Source of the DNA: Halicephalobus mephisto
Taxonomy: Eukaryota; Nematoda; Chromadorea; Rhabditida; Panagrolaimidae
DNA length: 64,000 nucleotides
Direction: 5' to 3'
Assembly: GCA_009193035.1 (NCBI GenBank)
Contig: SWDT01000290.1
Location: 1 to 64,000 of the forward strand
Position numbers and translations under genes: made by a program. Under the pieces are notes generated by a model that saw only the letters and a program-made list of their open reading frames with translations, was not told where the DNA came from and made no database searches. Shown one piece after another: positions 47,729 through 59,917 of this stretch (the first letter of the stretch is position 1; every line of letters starts with the position of its first letter).

Positions 47729-50700
47729 TCTTCACAGCACTTCATTCATTAGGGATCTGGAAAATATTGATCGATTAGATGGATCAGTATCAAGTTTTAC
47801 GAACTCGGCGCGATTCCCTTTTCATCAAAAAGGAGATAACGCGATCATAAAAAGTGACACCAACGAGAGAACCTTATAATGAGTGAAGGCGGACTAATGA
47901 ACTAATCTATTTTGACAGATATCACACTTCCAAACTGGATCTAATATCAGAGCAAACGCAATCTGTTGAGTAAGACATGATAAGATTAGAAAACGAACCC
48001 TAGAGTCATCAACATGCTTTTGGGGAAAATCGGGGTCGGTTTTGAGAACAATCTTGAACACGGAGTGTCAGACATTGGACCAAGATTAAAGGACCTTTTG
48101 CTTTTGATCTTGATTGTGAAGAATAAAAACTTCGTTGACACTTTTTGAAGTCGGAAGCCAGGTGTTAAAAGGATCTCAAGGGACTGGAAAAACAATAGGT
48201 GTCATTGCCATGAATGAAATGAATTTTCAGGAAGGTTAATGAAACGCGGCAAAAGGTTAATTTCGATCCGTCACCAAGTCAACCAATTGGGGGCGAAATG
48301 AAATGGATCACAGTTGTCCGAACAGCAGTTAGTCAGTTTTGGCACTGCTGCCAAAAACGAGTGACCGCGCTCGGAGGCGGGGCTCGACCAATGTGTTGCA
48401 AATTGGAACGGGTTCGAGGATCCTTGAAAATATAATAACGAACCAATAAAGATTAATAAAAACGAATACTCAAACTGTTATTGGTTCTGAATTGGTTAGG
48501 AAAGAATTTTAAGTGATTTATCGCCTTTGGAAAGAAACCATCTGACGAAGGACTTGACTGATTGGCTGTCCCGCTGGCTGGTTCTATGAATTCGAAATGG
48601 AAGTGGACATTCCGGGTGAAATGCACCCTGGATTCATTTTGAAACACTCATGAGGAATAGCCAAGACGAAAACTAGACGTTGAGGGGATTGTTCAATTAA
48701 CTAGATCAGCCAATAAAGTCCTTAATTCGGAGAAAATGTTCCGAGTAAGGAAACGCTGATCAACCTGACTTGTTCGAATGCGCGAAAGAGGTGTTGACAC
48801 TAAGGATTATTACACAGGTAATGGAGCTGGGGTGATCGATCAGGACACTCATGAACTGTAAATGGAACAAATTCATGGACAAAGTTGGTGACCGAGTGAC
48901 TCAATTCGGCGCAATTTACAATCCACGAAACCACGGAGGTCAGTCGGTTTCCCTTTCTCTCGTGGTCGCGCAAAACACGAGTGAATTCTGCATTCCTGAC
49001 AACAGCAATAGTGGCCATTTATAATCGGCGATGACCGTAAAAGAAAATGAATAAAGATTTTCACACGTTCAAAACAAATTTATCCTGTTCACTGCCTTGG
49101 GGGATGTGGATGGAAATGGACAAGACAGGATCAATGTAATGGATGAGTCAGATCGATTTCTCGTCGATGATGTTAAGGCCCCATGGGGCATGAGACGATG
49201 GCCTCGGGGGGACTTTTCCACACTTGAGAACACAAGACCAACTTCCGACATGTCGCGTTAGGTTCCCAACTGGACTTTTCAAAAACAATAAAGTCATAAT
49301 GAGAGACCTGAACTCTTCAAAAGTTATCGCGCAACCTACTAATTGAAAGCTGCCCACTCTGCGTGAGACCTGTGGCATTTGCAATCTGGAAGTGTTAAAA
49401 GTTTCTGCATAAAGACAAGGTCAGGACCGATAAAAGAGCAGAAACAGTATCCATTTTAAATTCAAAATGCAATTCTCTCGCTAAACAGATTGCCTTTGAC
49501 AAATAATTGATGATCCGAGACGAAACCAGACTTGACCAACTCTGGTGATTCAGTAAAATAACGCTGCAAAACTACGAAAATCGAGGATTTCTCTATTTAA
49601 TCGAAACCGAAGACGAATTTATAAACAACGGAAGGTCATTTGTTGAAAATAAACTCTGGGCAATTTCTCAAACAAAGTTTTTTACAAAAGAAAAGGCGGC
49701 TACAATTCAACTTCTCCATCGATCCACTGAAGGTAATAAATCACAGTTTAGGACAAAGAACTGAAAGAAGACCGCAAGTTTGAGGGTCCAAGAAGACACC
49801 CTGCTGGCGACAAGAACAATCGGCCTGGATCAATGTCACGGAAGACAATTGAATGGTCAAGAGTGGACTTGAAAGTTATTGCGGGTAATGGACACTTGGA
49901 GGACTTGCATTTATATTCGGCCTTGGATTTCAAGAATGGGGCTTTGGAATATAAGAACAGTAAGAAATAAAAGTGATCCGTAAATCTGGGCATTTAGTTT
50001 TTTATGTTTATCTTGAACATTGAAAAGAAAACATTGCAACAATTTGGGATTGCTTGAGGCACTTGTCCTATTCAATCCATTGTCGCTCCGGGCCATTTTG
50101 AAAGATTGCCATTGTCCACGAGCTGGACGGAAATTCAATTTGGCCCAGGAATCTTGAAAAGAAAAACAAAGCCAACCTCTGCAATCAATTTTGGGATTTT
50201 TTACGCCAAAAGAATTAACAAATCAGCTTTTGAAAAAGGCAGAAATGAAATTTAACGGGAGGAACTATGTAAAACAAGATGGAGCCGTTCGCGAGGCAAT
50301 CGATCAGTCAATCAATCTGGGTCCAATAAAACTGCATTGCCGGAGGTTGACTCAGACTAAGAAGTTTTTTGATAAATTAAAAGAACAATTACTTGAGACG
50401 AATGTCAAAAGACCACAATTTCGATATATATTGAGGATTAGTCATAAAGAAATCAAAAGCAACTAAAGGTGGGGCAGTTCTTTAATTTGAAAGCGTTTTG
50501 GCAGTAGTTGACAAAACAGAGTACGACAGAAACTTGTCGTTAATCCTAAGACAAGTTGCTGGACCAATTTCCGGCTTTCCAAGCTCCTCAAGCTTTTTTT
50601 GAAAGAAGAACGAAGGAGTTCTATTAATTTCGGCAAAAACAAGCATTCGGGAATTGCTAGAGTTTGAGCATGAATCCAGAATAGAAAACAGCTGCTGGAA

Positions 50701-53033
50701 ACGTTTCGTATAAGAATGAAATGGGTTTCGCAGTTATTCCCAAAAGAGTCATTTGTTAACTCCAAAGATGGCAAAAAACACAATTGGACGGGTATAAAGT
50801 AGAGAACAATTGATCTATAGATGAAACTCTCGTAACAGTGGCTACGCAAATCCATGTACGGCCGTTCAGTGGAAGATCTGAATAGCAAACAAATAACCGA
50901 GAAGAGATTTGTGCCATTACATTGTGGAGCAAACAATACGGACACGGGTAATCTGAATCGCTTACATCGGGTTAATCTGGCTATGACTCAAAAGTAATAA
51001 AAATGGTCAAGAAAAATCAATGACGGAGAGGGGTACAGTCCATACAATAGCAATCGGGCACTTGTCTCCGCTTCCGGCCGGTTCCTGAAGCAAGTCCTCG
51101 ATGAAGAAAAACAAAAGCACTCGAAAAAACGAACAAACGGAAATACAGAATCAAAGGAAGCACATTCCGAAGACAAAAATCGGAGGCAATTGCTTCCGGG
51201 AGGGTTGACAGTTTCGAGCTGCTCGTCAATATGCAATAAATAATCTAGAAACGGCCAAGGATCCAGAATAAGTCTGCCGACAAAGAACCAACGGAAAATG
51301 TGTAAGAAGCTGTAAACTTGTCATTACGCACTAGGCTGTAGTTCTTCTTTGCCAAACAAGAAAAGTTATCAGCAAGGAAGCTTAGAAACAAGGGCAATGA
51401 GAGATCTGTTGCTGGATCTTGATGCCATTTGGTTGATTTTCCTCCAAGAAGCTGGGATAAGCCGAAAAATGATCTAAAGAAAATTAGACGCCGAAGAGGG
51501 AAAGGACATCTGTCAGCTCTCGCATGCATACCTAAAAGACGGATGCGCGAAAGGGGGTGAGTGATTGTTAATCCGGAAGTCCTCTTTCGGAGAACAAGGA
51601 CCGCCAATGAATAATCACAAATTTTTTACAATCATGAGAGGATCAAGGGCCATTCTTTGTAGCACTCACACGGAGGAGAAACGCAAGGAGGGAAGGGATA
51701 TCATTTATTGAAATGCCTGCGCGACCGGGGGTTTATTTCAACAAACTGAAAAGCCGGGCGAATTTGGCATCTACTAATTATCCTTAGTGATGCTTGAGGG
51801 AGAGAAATTGCAGCTGAAAACCAACAAACCCGACAAGAATCGTGGTCTCAATGAATGAATGGAATTCCTAAGGAGGTCTCTGGAATTGAGTGTTATTGCA
51901 ATTTGAAATGGACTTGAATGGCAATGTTGGAATCAATTGCTTACAGACAAAAGACGTAATATCGAAGAGGAGTTCTTTTGGGGAAACAACTGTTTACAGA
52001 TTACAGTCCCTGGCTTGTGAGGGAAATGAAGAGGAATTACCAAGGTTATTCCAGATGAAATCGTAAAAATTCGAGTACTCATTTCAACTTGGAGTCATTT
52101 AAACAGAAGCTTGACCGAGACTCGACATCCGCTGGCATCCGCTTGACTTGCCGTCTCATTGCGCAACGCGAGAACAGCATCGAAATTCCGGCTATCCATG
52201 ACTGAAGGAAGAGAAAAGAAGTAACCAACACCCAGTTGCCCTCTCTTATTAAAACCAAAAATAACACCAATATACGAATTGTGGTGGAAGAAAGAAGTTC
52301 ATTTGAAAAAATAATGAAGATAATTGGCCAATTTCGAAAGCGTGGCTATTGAGAAGTCAGGTTTACGGGACAGCCGATGGGACTTGAAGGCAGTCAGCCG
52401 GATCGTTGGCCTTTGAACCTGACCAGATTGGCTCGAAACAAAGAACCAAAGGGATCCGAAAACAAGGTGGCGAATTTGCCACGGTTGGCTTCACCTTCTA
52501 TAATGAGGGACCTTGAAACACTATCCTTGAAATCAGTGAAATGAATACGAAGATGATTCATAAATAGTTGTTGACAGTCGGTTAATCCTCCCTATTTACT
52601 GCCTTTGAAGAAATACGAAGTTTCTCAGGTGGTTCAGTGGCAATTAGAGGAGAAAATTATACTGCCAATATCTGAAGAAACATGAATTTAACGCAGGGAA
52701 AGAACCGGACACCTCATTAAAATAAATGAGTCGTTTTTACATGTCGCGGAGCAGTGGAGCTAGTAGGACATTCAGGACAAATAACGTTTTTGGCCTGATT
52801 CTCACCGTTGATGGAGTAATCCCAATACTTTGTAACCAATAGGGGGTCAGAAGAGAAAAGTTGATAACATGAATATTTTCCTAATATTTCAAAGCACATT
52901 TATATTCTTGCTAAAATATTAGAGAACGAAAAATTTCTGGATCGTAATAACTTTCATTATTCGATTTATTTCTCTAGCTCTTCAAGTACGCACAGTTCGT
53001 AGTATCTAGTCGTATTAGATATATTTGCAATAA
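47729..53033. other. Long gene-poor region upstream of Toll
   Basis: No frame shows a domain, signal peptide or splice-joined partner. The longest frames (50463-50945 minus, 160 codons; 51245-51607 minus, 120 codons) look random in composition. Base composition to about 52700 is mixed, then turns AT-rich. No transposon ends or tandem repeats stand out. I read it as the likely regulatory region of the Toll and Frizzled genes. Confidence 0.4.
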
Positions 53034-53273
53034 ATGACGTTCAAGTCTTTGATGATTTTCATAATATCGCTGAAGAGTTACGAAATACCAAGAGCCCTGA
53101 CAGTAGAGGTTTTATCTTTAACATCAAGGGCTCAGATAGTTTTAGAAGAATATTTCATCATAAATAAAGATGCTACTTTGGTATTTTCTGTCAGGTCAGA
53201 TGACACAGACGAAAACACGTCTGTAGTTATCGTAAATTTTGAAGATGAAAAGTATTTTGAATTCAAGATATAA
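53034..53273 (+). CDS. Possible small secreted protein
   Basis: An ATG-initiated, intronless frame of 79 residues. The first ~20 residues are hydrophobic with a basic start (MTFKSLMIFIISLKSYEIPRA), weakly signal-peptide-like; the rest is acidic with a balanced, non-repetitive composition. AATAAATTTATT lies about 70 bp after the stop. No family was recognised and there is no neighbour support. It may be chance. Confidence 0.22.
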   Translation: MTFKSLMIFIISLKSYEIPRALTVEVLSLTSRAQIVLEEYFIINKDATLVFSVRSDDTDENTSVVIVNFEDEKYFEFKI

Positions 53274-56150
53274 GGTAAAAAATAATCTATAGAGGATGAG
53301 GTTTATAAACGTTTTTCAAGCATAAAGTGATTGTCACGTTGTTAATAAATTTATTTCAATTACTATTAGTGTTTTCAATGAGGGTTTATGGTTTCAAAAG
53401 TGAAATTTCCTATAACTTTATATTCCATCGAAAAAAGACACTAATACTGGAAAAGTAAATGACTTTATTCAGATGGAACTATCATTAGGATACCCACGTA
53501 GTAATTACTTTGTTGATCAAAAGATTACCGGATGAAAAGAATATGATCATATTGAAGAACAACTTTTTGGATGACAATTTTTATCTGAAACTTGTTATTT
53601 TCCAAGTTACAAGTATTTATCATTACATTCAGTGACTTCACTTTGAATTTTTGTGGATTCTAAAGGATTATTTTTTCAACTATGAAAAAAATTATCTTGC
53701 TAGCACTGGTTGTTCGAAACATGCTTCTTTTCAATTCTAGTTTCAATCCTAATGAAATCACCGAAAAATCACTATTCCATTAATTCACCTTCCACTAAAA
53801 AATGAAGTAGATTTTTCTAACAAAACTGTTCAGTAAAAGTCAACTGATCTTCATTAAAACTACAAATTTTTAATTTTTTAAATATGAAAATGCTTAAAAC
53901 AAAAGGAAGATTTATTTTCAAAACATAACTTTGATACTCTTAGCACAAGTAACAGCATAAATTCCCGTGGATAGCTCTGGTGGGTCTTCCTCTTAATGGT
54001 GTTGGGGGATTGTTTATTGTAACTTTTGTCTTCTCCACTTATCTTTTGGTCGTGCAGTACAGAAATGCACGTACTGAACTACCGATAATTACTTATCACG
54101 GGTATTAAGAGAACTATTCACAGCTTCTAATTATCCTACTCTTTTTGGTGATTATAAGTTTTAACTTTATTGGTGTAATTAGAGCAAACATTTTGATTAA
54201 AAGTTGAATTTGAAAAGGTTTTGAAATGAATGATGTAATTTTTATTAAAATATAATCTTATTAATTTTTCTTCTTCCTTCTCATTTGAAGTCTGCAGTCA
54301 ATCTTATTGAATTCTTAATTTTTCTTTCGGATTTAATATCCGTCTCATGCTTTTCCTTGTTACTCCCTCTCAAATTAGTTTAGAAAGTCATTTTTAAATT
54401 TAATTTTCGGTACAGTTAGTTCTAGTTTAAAAAAGAAGATCATAGCTTTGCTGATTCTCTGAGAATCATTTGATAAGATTTCAAATAAAATAGTGGAACC
54501 TTCAGTTACTAGAAGAGCCATGTCATCCCGAATCAGAATCACGGAATTTCGCGTTAATCTTCTAACCGACAATGAATTTAGTCGGGAGTCTCAAGTCGAG
54601 TTTTGATGTATACTTTTAGATATTTTAGAGACAAATAACCGTTTTTCATCAAAAATTACGATAATATTGGTCAGATGAGTAGGTAAATGGATTAGAATCT
54701 GCTATTTTAGAGGAGGCATTGGAATGAACTTGATGTCGAGAAAATTGAGAGCTGTTGTGTTTATGAAATGTCATGTATGAGAATTCGGTAGCAGATTTTT
54801 CCCTTCCACAGCATGGTGCCGAAAAATCAACTGTTTTCTTCACACGTCTCAGAAAAGATTGTTTCATTAATTTTATATAAAGTATTGACAGGAATCTCCG
54901 TGACATTGCTGTCAGAGGTCGTTGACACGGCGTCATCGTAATTGTTATTTGAATGAAATATGTTCAGTAATTTGCGCAATTTATGCTTTGAATAAAAGTC
55001 ACTGTCGCCCCGCTCATGCATGGAAAGAATCATGAAGTTTAGAGCAGCTGGTCCTTGTCACTCCAGAGTATGCAAATGCAGTGAAATCAGTCCCATATGG
55101 GCCCGTTTTGTACTCGATCAACTGGTAGCTTTCGATTTGACAAGAGGCAGCATCACGGGTCTTATCGAATCGATTTGCGGAGCTGATAGGCCATCCCTTG
55201 CTATCATCTCGACCATCAGCACTCTTGTCGTTTTTCTGACTTGCCTGCAAATTGCCATGGTGGTCCTTCCCGTGATTGATGAATCCGTATCCTTCTTGTT
55301 AGGACTTCAGGATTTCCACCTACTAGTCTGTAAAGCTGTCATCATTTGTTTCCCTTTCTGCATCTGGCAACTTTGGCTAATGTTATTTATTTGAATCGGC
55401 AACTTGGTTTCATTCATTTCTGAGTTCACATTAGCTGCCAAAACGGATTCATTTGTCAACAACACAGGCGCCTTGCTGCTCGAAAACACAATATTTCATT
55501 GTCCGCGACGCGGATCGCTCTCTTCTGTCCCTTATGCTTTGGTTCTTACTCTATTTCAATTTTTGATCAGTTGGTTTACTGGAATTTCAGCAGTTATTTC
55601 CGGACCACCTCATTTTCCAAGTTAAAACAGCACCTCAAGAATTTACTCGGCAGCTATCCAGATAGCACCGATCCCCGAGGATAATGTCCTTGTTTCTTGT
55701 CCCATTTATGAAAACTGATATTTCTATAGCCATTTCCGAGACAAAGGCCTATTTTGAGACATTTTGCCAAGTAGGGCGGAGCAACTGAAAAAGTAGACAA
55801 GGAAGAGCAACGGTTTTCGGCAGTAATGATGGAGGGAAACCAGCCAACCGAAAAGACTGGCCTAGTCGGGTTGTCGGGCAAAAGCTGTCCCAATCTCAAA
55901 TTCGACAGTCTCATTTTTGATCGAGTCCCATTCTCTGTAAACCAACTCTTTGTTTGCCAGGCCATGTTTCTGACTCGTCCATAAACATTCCCCCAAATGC
56001 CAGCGATTCTTCCCCGATCACTGCCAGGTTCACCTTCGCATATTTCCCAGCTTACGAGGGTGTGTCCTGTGCCGAACCGTGTTTTTCTTTAGGTGAACTG
56101 CATTACGATGCTCTTTCCCTGGTAAAGAGCATTTCTTCCGAGTCGGTTGG
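53274..56150. other. AT-rich gene-poor region upstream of Frizzled
   Basis: Several overlapping frames of 60-125 codons occur on both strands at 54375-55965. Minus-strand pieces (55489-55307, 55250-55014) carry a few sequons, but I could not join them in phase, and the plus strand is open over the same bases. No gene is supported. It is likely to be part of the Toll-Frizzled regulatory interval. Confidence 0.35.
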
Positions 56151-56177
56151 ATGAATCAAGGACTATTTTCAGTCAAG

Positions 56178-59100
56178 ATGATCCTGAGGTTACTCTCCTG
56201 CCTCTTGATAGCTTCCGTCGTCCTTTCTGACACGAGTCAGAACTTTGATGCCCTCAACTCCAGTTTCGACCGAAAGAGACCGAAATGCGAGAGAATCACA
56301 GCTGAACATTGTGCCAACATCGGCTATAATGAAACAAGGTCTGTTTTGTTTAGTTGAAAAATTTCGCGCACCCATAAATCCCGTTTTCTTTGTGGTTGAA
56401 GCCTGTCCCATTAGCACTCAAGTTTATTGGACGAGTGATGAACGATTAAAGGCACTTGCCGACCACTATAGAATCACATTTGTCCTTTCGCAAATCGGGT
56501 AATATAGTCGAAATGAAACAATAATGTTCTACGGCAAATAAACTGACTCATAAAAGACGATTGATGGACTTGAGCCCAAGGGGAGTACGGTAGCTGTTCG
56601 CGCAACCCTGCCAGGAAGACCTTCAGGGAAGATAAGGAACTATTCTGCAGCTTTGTTATTCCATGTGAAGAATAAATTTGCCAAGTTGGAATTGAATTGT
56701 AACTTTTCTTGGCGCTTCCGGAATTGACGGATTATCCTTGGACTTGGTCCATCAGGACTTGTTACTTTGCCTCCAGCGAGGAAGAAAACAATAGTGTTCG
56801 TTTTGGCGGGCTGCACAAATTTGTCCCAAGCTGGCTTTTGCCCTTTTTGTAGCGAAGACAAAACTTGGAGTCAGCTGGGATTTGACAAGACCACGGATGC
56901 GGTTAATTTGGTTAGAGGACTTGGAAGCGAAAATGAAAATGTTCGGGACTCACAAGAGTTATGGTTATCCAGAGCCTCCCATGAGTCTGGTTCTGATTTT
57001 TGGGAACTCGGGAGCAAAAGACAAATAGAGCAGAGCGAGGGAGTCACTGATTAATGAATGGCCGGTCAGGAGCGGCGCTTTCAAAGACTCCAATTTTTCA
57101 AACAAGTCGACTTCTTTGAGAAGCCACTCAGAGTTGCCTTCTCTCAGATCCGAGAACTGAGTCATGGATTTTGGCAATTCTGCAGCGGAATTGGGAAATT
57201 GATGGCTTGACCTTTGGACGATACTGGTCGGGGAAGGAGCCGGTGACTGATGTCTTCCACTCAGATTGCATAATTTTTGCATCTATTCAGGGACAGATTC
57301 TGAGTCTATTGACTGATTTTGCGCGCCGAAAATTTGTCTCTGCCAGCTGGGCCGAGGAATATTCACTGACAAGAACTTTGAGTATCTTTTTGTCTCCAGT
57401 GACAGACGCGCCAAGCTGGGCCGTAAATTATGCGCGAAAGCGATATGACATGAGATTATCGGCCACTGGGAGAGCGGTGACTGATGGACACATTGATTGA
57501 GAGCTTTTTAGATTTCCCAACTTCGCCAGAGATGAGAATGCGGAAGCAGCGATTGCGACACTGAACGGCTTCTCTCCCCTCATCGGGACCAAGTGCAACC
57601 CGGAGATTGCCTTCTTCCTCTGTTCGGTCTACTTTCCCATGTGCACAGAGAAGGTTCCGGACCCCATTGGACCTTGTAAGCCGCTCTGTCTGAGGATTCA
57701 GAAGGACTGCGCCCCACTACTGAACGAATTCAAGTACAGTTGGCCTCCCGCCCTCGACTGCGATCAGTTTCCGGCCGTCAATGATGGGAAGCACATGTGC
57801 ATGCCCGGACTGGCCAGGACCTCCAGCGAGGAGGTTGAGGAGCTGGAAGAGAAGACCCCCGTCAACAACAACTACCACTTCACCAAAGACATTGAGAGTC
57901 TCTCGAATGTCGTTAACGGCAAATGCTCCATGAAAGACTGGGTCTACGTCAACAAAACTGCTGAATGTGTTCCGACTTGCGCGACCACCCTTGACTTTAC
58001 TCTGGTGAGTTGGTTTCCGTCCTTTTGGTATTCGAGGAGTGGGTTTCAGACGGAGATAACAACTGCCAGATCCACGTTGGTCGTTGGATCAATGATTTCG
58101 GTCTGTTTCACGACCATTTGCATTGTTGCTTCTTGCATCAGAGGAAGTGTTCCGTTGAGTGCAAGGAAGCCGATCGACAAGTCTCTCTTCTTCTGCACCT
58201 TCTGTTTTGCCCTTTCCGCTGGATTCTACGCCTTCAGTTTGCTTCTGAAGGATAAGGTAATATGCTGATCAGTAGGTAATGGATAATCTGCCGAACTTCA
58301 GATTGCCTGCATTGAGTACAACGACAGTTTGCTCTATGCCGTGAGAGGACTTCCGAACACAAAGTGCACTTTCATGGCCGCCTTGTTGTACTACTTTGGA
58401 TCAGTTGGACGACTTTGGTGGCTGATGATTTGTATTGCTTGGAGGTGGAATATGAAGGAGCATTCGTTGGCTGAAATGGTAAGGTCATTATTCCCCGATT
58501 GGAGTCGATATATGAGTTTTTAGGACACATTCATTTTTCGAGCTCATATAGTCTGCTGGGCTCTCCCTTTGTTCCTATTGACAATGGCGCTGATGGCCCA
58601 ATCAGTCCACCCTGAACTTGTCTCCGGAGTCTGTCTGGTTGGATCGGCAAGCCATCCGCAGTACCAGATATTCATCGCCCTGAGAGAGCTCTTGATAATG
58701 CTCGCTGCCTTTCTGGTTCTGTTTTCCGGATGCCTCAACTCGGTCCACAACAGCATCAGATCAATCGCTTCCACTTCCCCCTCGGCTGGTTGTATCGGTT
58801 TCCTCTATCCGTTGGCAGCTCTCTTCCTCTTGATCTCCTCATTCCAGAGCCACTACAATCCGCTGCTCGGTCGATGGACCCCTTTGGCCGCCTTCCAGCT
58901 TTTAGCAGATCCAGCTCTAGGGACACTGATTGGGAGTGCCTACTTTGTCTACATTCTGTATTCCTGTTACCAGACCGGTACAATCGGGAGTCGAATGGAG
59001 AAGAACGGTTACTTCCCGCCCAACGCCGTTCAAGTGACTTCCAACGGCCACGGACTCTCTGGCACAACGACCACCTGTGTTACCGGGCCTCAGATGGTTT

Positions 59101-59258
59101 CTGGGAGTTTGTACCACCAAGTGTCCGTCGCTTCTGGAGGCGTCCCAACGAGCATCGGCACTTACTACTCTGCTGGGGGATTCATGGCTCCTCCCCCGAC
59201 CAATGTGAGCCCTCCAGCACCCCCGAATCGCCCTGTGCCCCAAGTGCCTTCCTCATGA
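56178..59258 (+). CDS. Frizzled-family Wnt receptor, divergent
   Basis: Exons 56178-56338, 57512-58004, 58050-58256, 58302-58478 and 58524-59258 join in phase to 590 residues. The start at 56178 (signal peptide MILRLLSCLLIASVVLS) is preferred over an in-frame ATG at 56151 because TTTTCAG|TCAAG-ATG looks like an exon start. The Frizzled cysteine-rich domain has all ten cysteines (CERITAEHC...TKCNPEIAFFLC...MC...CKPLC...DC...LDCD...HMC). Seven membrane spans follow, with Frizzled-like CTFMAALLYYF...LWWLMICIAW and ELVSGVCLVG. After TM7 the sequence is TGTIGSRMEKN, where the Dishevelled-binding KTxxxW should be. The C-terminus is proline-rich and lacks a PDZ-type end. CRDs bind Wnt lipids at the plasma membrane. 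Smoothened was considered and fits less well. Intron 1 is long (1173 bp) in an otherwise compact gene. AATAAA lies near 59301. Confidence 0.85.
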
Positions 59259-59917
59259 ACTCGAGTTCAGAAGAATCTGTACATACTTCCAATGTTGATA
59301 AATAAAGCTTATTTCCTTCAGGAATCCTGATCGAATTGCAGAGTCAGGTCCAAGGGTTTTGTTCAGTCCTACTTAGTCCCATGGCGCCTAGTTGTCGAGC
59401 AACTTGCTTCGCTGAGGTAGTGCTCGAATCAGGTTGCCAATTGTTGTGCAAGACCAACGGGTTCTCGCACCCGACGGAAACCTCCGTCAATTTCACCTGC
59501 ATAGCCACAAATTCCCCTGCCCCTTCCCCCAGACTTTGCATTTTGATTTATTCTTGCCATGTGTCCATTCAATCAAAAAAGAAAAATAACCAAATCAATT
59601 TACCAACAAATTAAAATCAAATATCCAGTGCTAGATGATAATGAGTCCCGGGAAAGTGCTTTCAGGATACAATGAATCAGAGACCCAAGGGATACGATAG
59701 GGGTCAGACTTGATACCGGCGATTGACGCCCTCGTAGTGAAAAGCGTGTAAGAGACAATAAATAGATATTATTAGACAACAATTTTTGGGTTTTTGACTA
59801 TACTTTTCACATTGGATTCTTTGGAGTGGCCATAATATCCAACCGCCCGGAATACATGGAAATACTCGTGAGAAAGTGGGCAAATGAAAGGCCTAAGAAA
59901 TACAACGTACAGGATAA
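59259..59917. other. Convergent 3' region of Frizzled and TOP1
   Basis: It holds the Frizzled poly(A) signal (AATAAA near 59301) and, on the minus strand, TOP1 3' UTR with an AATAAA (TTTATT near 59546). A 92-codon plus frame at 59336 has no recognisable content. Confidence 0.4.

Noticed and set aside
50463..50945. 160-codon minus-strand frame
   Set aside because: No domain, no signal peptide, no splice partners, and other frames on both strands are open nearby; likely chance.
55020..55394. 124-codon plus-strand frame with hydrophobic stretches
   Set aside because: Overlaps equally open minus-strand frames; no family resemblance and no consistent splice model on either strand.
56178..59258. 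Calling the receptor Smoothened
   Set aside because: The TM segments (CTFMAALLYYF, LWW, VSGVCLVG) and the complete CRD fit Frizzled better; the Smoothened-specific linker and long tail are absent.
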